Assembly (NCBI GenBank): GCA_016206745.1 | Contig: JACQQW010000132.1 | Span: forward strand, 1-5,032 | Length of the DNA: 5,032 bases | Direction: 5' to 3' | Origin: Candidatus Omnitrophota bacterium | GTDB taxonomy: Bacteria > Omnitrophota > Gorgyraeia > Zapsychrales > Fredricksoniimonadaceae | Part shown: piece by piece, positions 4,980-5,032 of the stretch | Numbering within the stretch: the first letter of the stretch is position 1 | Layout of the letters: every line of letters begins with the position of its first letter | Notes under the pieces: model-generated | Database searches by the model: none | The model's input: the letters and a program-made list of their open reading frames with translations, nothing else | What the model was told of the DNA's origin: nothing | Made by a program: the position numbers and the translations under genes

Positions 4980-5032
4980 TGCGCGGGGAGGGACTTGAAC
5001 CCTCACGCCTTGCGGCATACGCCCCTCAAACG
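4980..5032 (-). tRNA. tRNA-Leu, anticodon GAG (5' part beyond window edge)
   Basis: The minus strand shows the 3' two-thirds of a class II tRNA. The anticodon loop TTGAGGG has GAG at 5025-5027, and the visible half of the anticodon stem pairs (with one T-G wobble at 31-39). A long variable arm (GCC-GCAA-GGC) follows, then the T-arm GAGGG-TTCAAGT-CCCTC, the acceptor 3' strand CCCGCGC, and discriminator A73 at 4980. The long variable arm with A73 and anticodon GAG identifies leucine; a serine TGA reading would break the anticodon stem. CCA is not encoded. The 5' acceptor and D-arm lie beyond position 5032. Confidence 0.88.

Noticed and set aside
4980..5032. Reading the partial right-hand tRNA as tRNA-Ser(TGA)
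   Set aside because: Shifting the anticodon by one base breaks the anticodon stem; GAG with A73 fits leucine.
1..5032. CRISPR array, prophage or insertion sequence
   Set aside because: No regularly spaced direct repeats, transposase, integrase or phage genes are visible.

Overview
The window is compact bacterial DNA of moderately high GC. It holds five protein genes, one complete and one cut-off tRNA gene, and short intergenic gaps. Neither tRNA encodes its CCA end, and none of the five starts has a convincing Shine-Dalgarno sequence. A FIST sensor next to a two-component pair whose output is a GHIGGDDF-type GGDEF domain, a Flp-like prepilin, and a REP-like palindrome built on a CCTAATTC core together recall uncultivated lineages such as Candidatus Omnitrophota. 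That placement is an impression from gene style, not a proof.

Left part (1-182): a tRNA-Glu(CTC) gene is read leftward from position 91. The 91-base gap to its right holds two divergent sigma70-type promoters whose -35 boxes lie 7 bp apart. The leftward one serves the tRNA. The rightward one puts the predicted transcription start on, or within a base or two of, the ATG of the first protein gene, so that mRNA should be leaderless.

Middle (183-3857): a tight three-gene operon on the + strand. It encodes a soluble FIST-domain sensor, then (1 base later) a single-pass membrane-anchored GAF histidine kinase, then (11 bases later) a response regulator with a REC and an atypical GGDEF domain. The likely flow is ligand or partner sensing by FIST and GAF, kinase autophosphorylation at His284, transfer to Asp53 of the regulator, and an output through the GGDDF domain, which may make or sense a cyclic dinucleotide.

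Convergent junction (3858-3918): an 18-bp-stem palindrome separates the operon from the leftward genes. It looks like a REP-type element, and for minus-strand transcripts it is followed by a T-rich tract, so it probably also serves as their terminator.

Right part (3919-5032, minus strand): a tRNA-Leu(GAG) gene running off the edge is followed after 11 bases by a ribulose-phosphate 3-epimerase gene (rpe). Fifteen bases further on comes a small type IV/Flp-like prepilin gene with its own promoter inside the end of rpe. The prepilin's C-terminus reads like a compact thrombospondin type-1 repeat with six cysteines, and this is the most unusual protein observation in the window.
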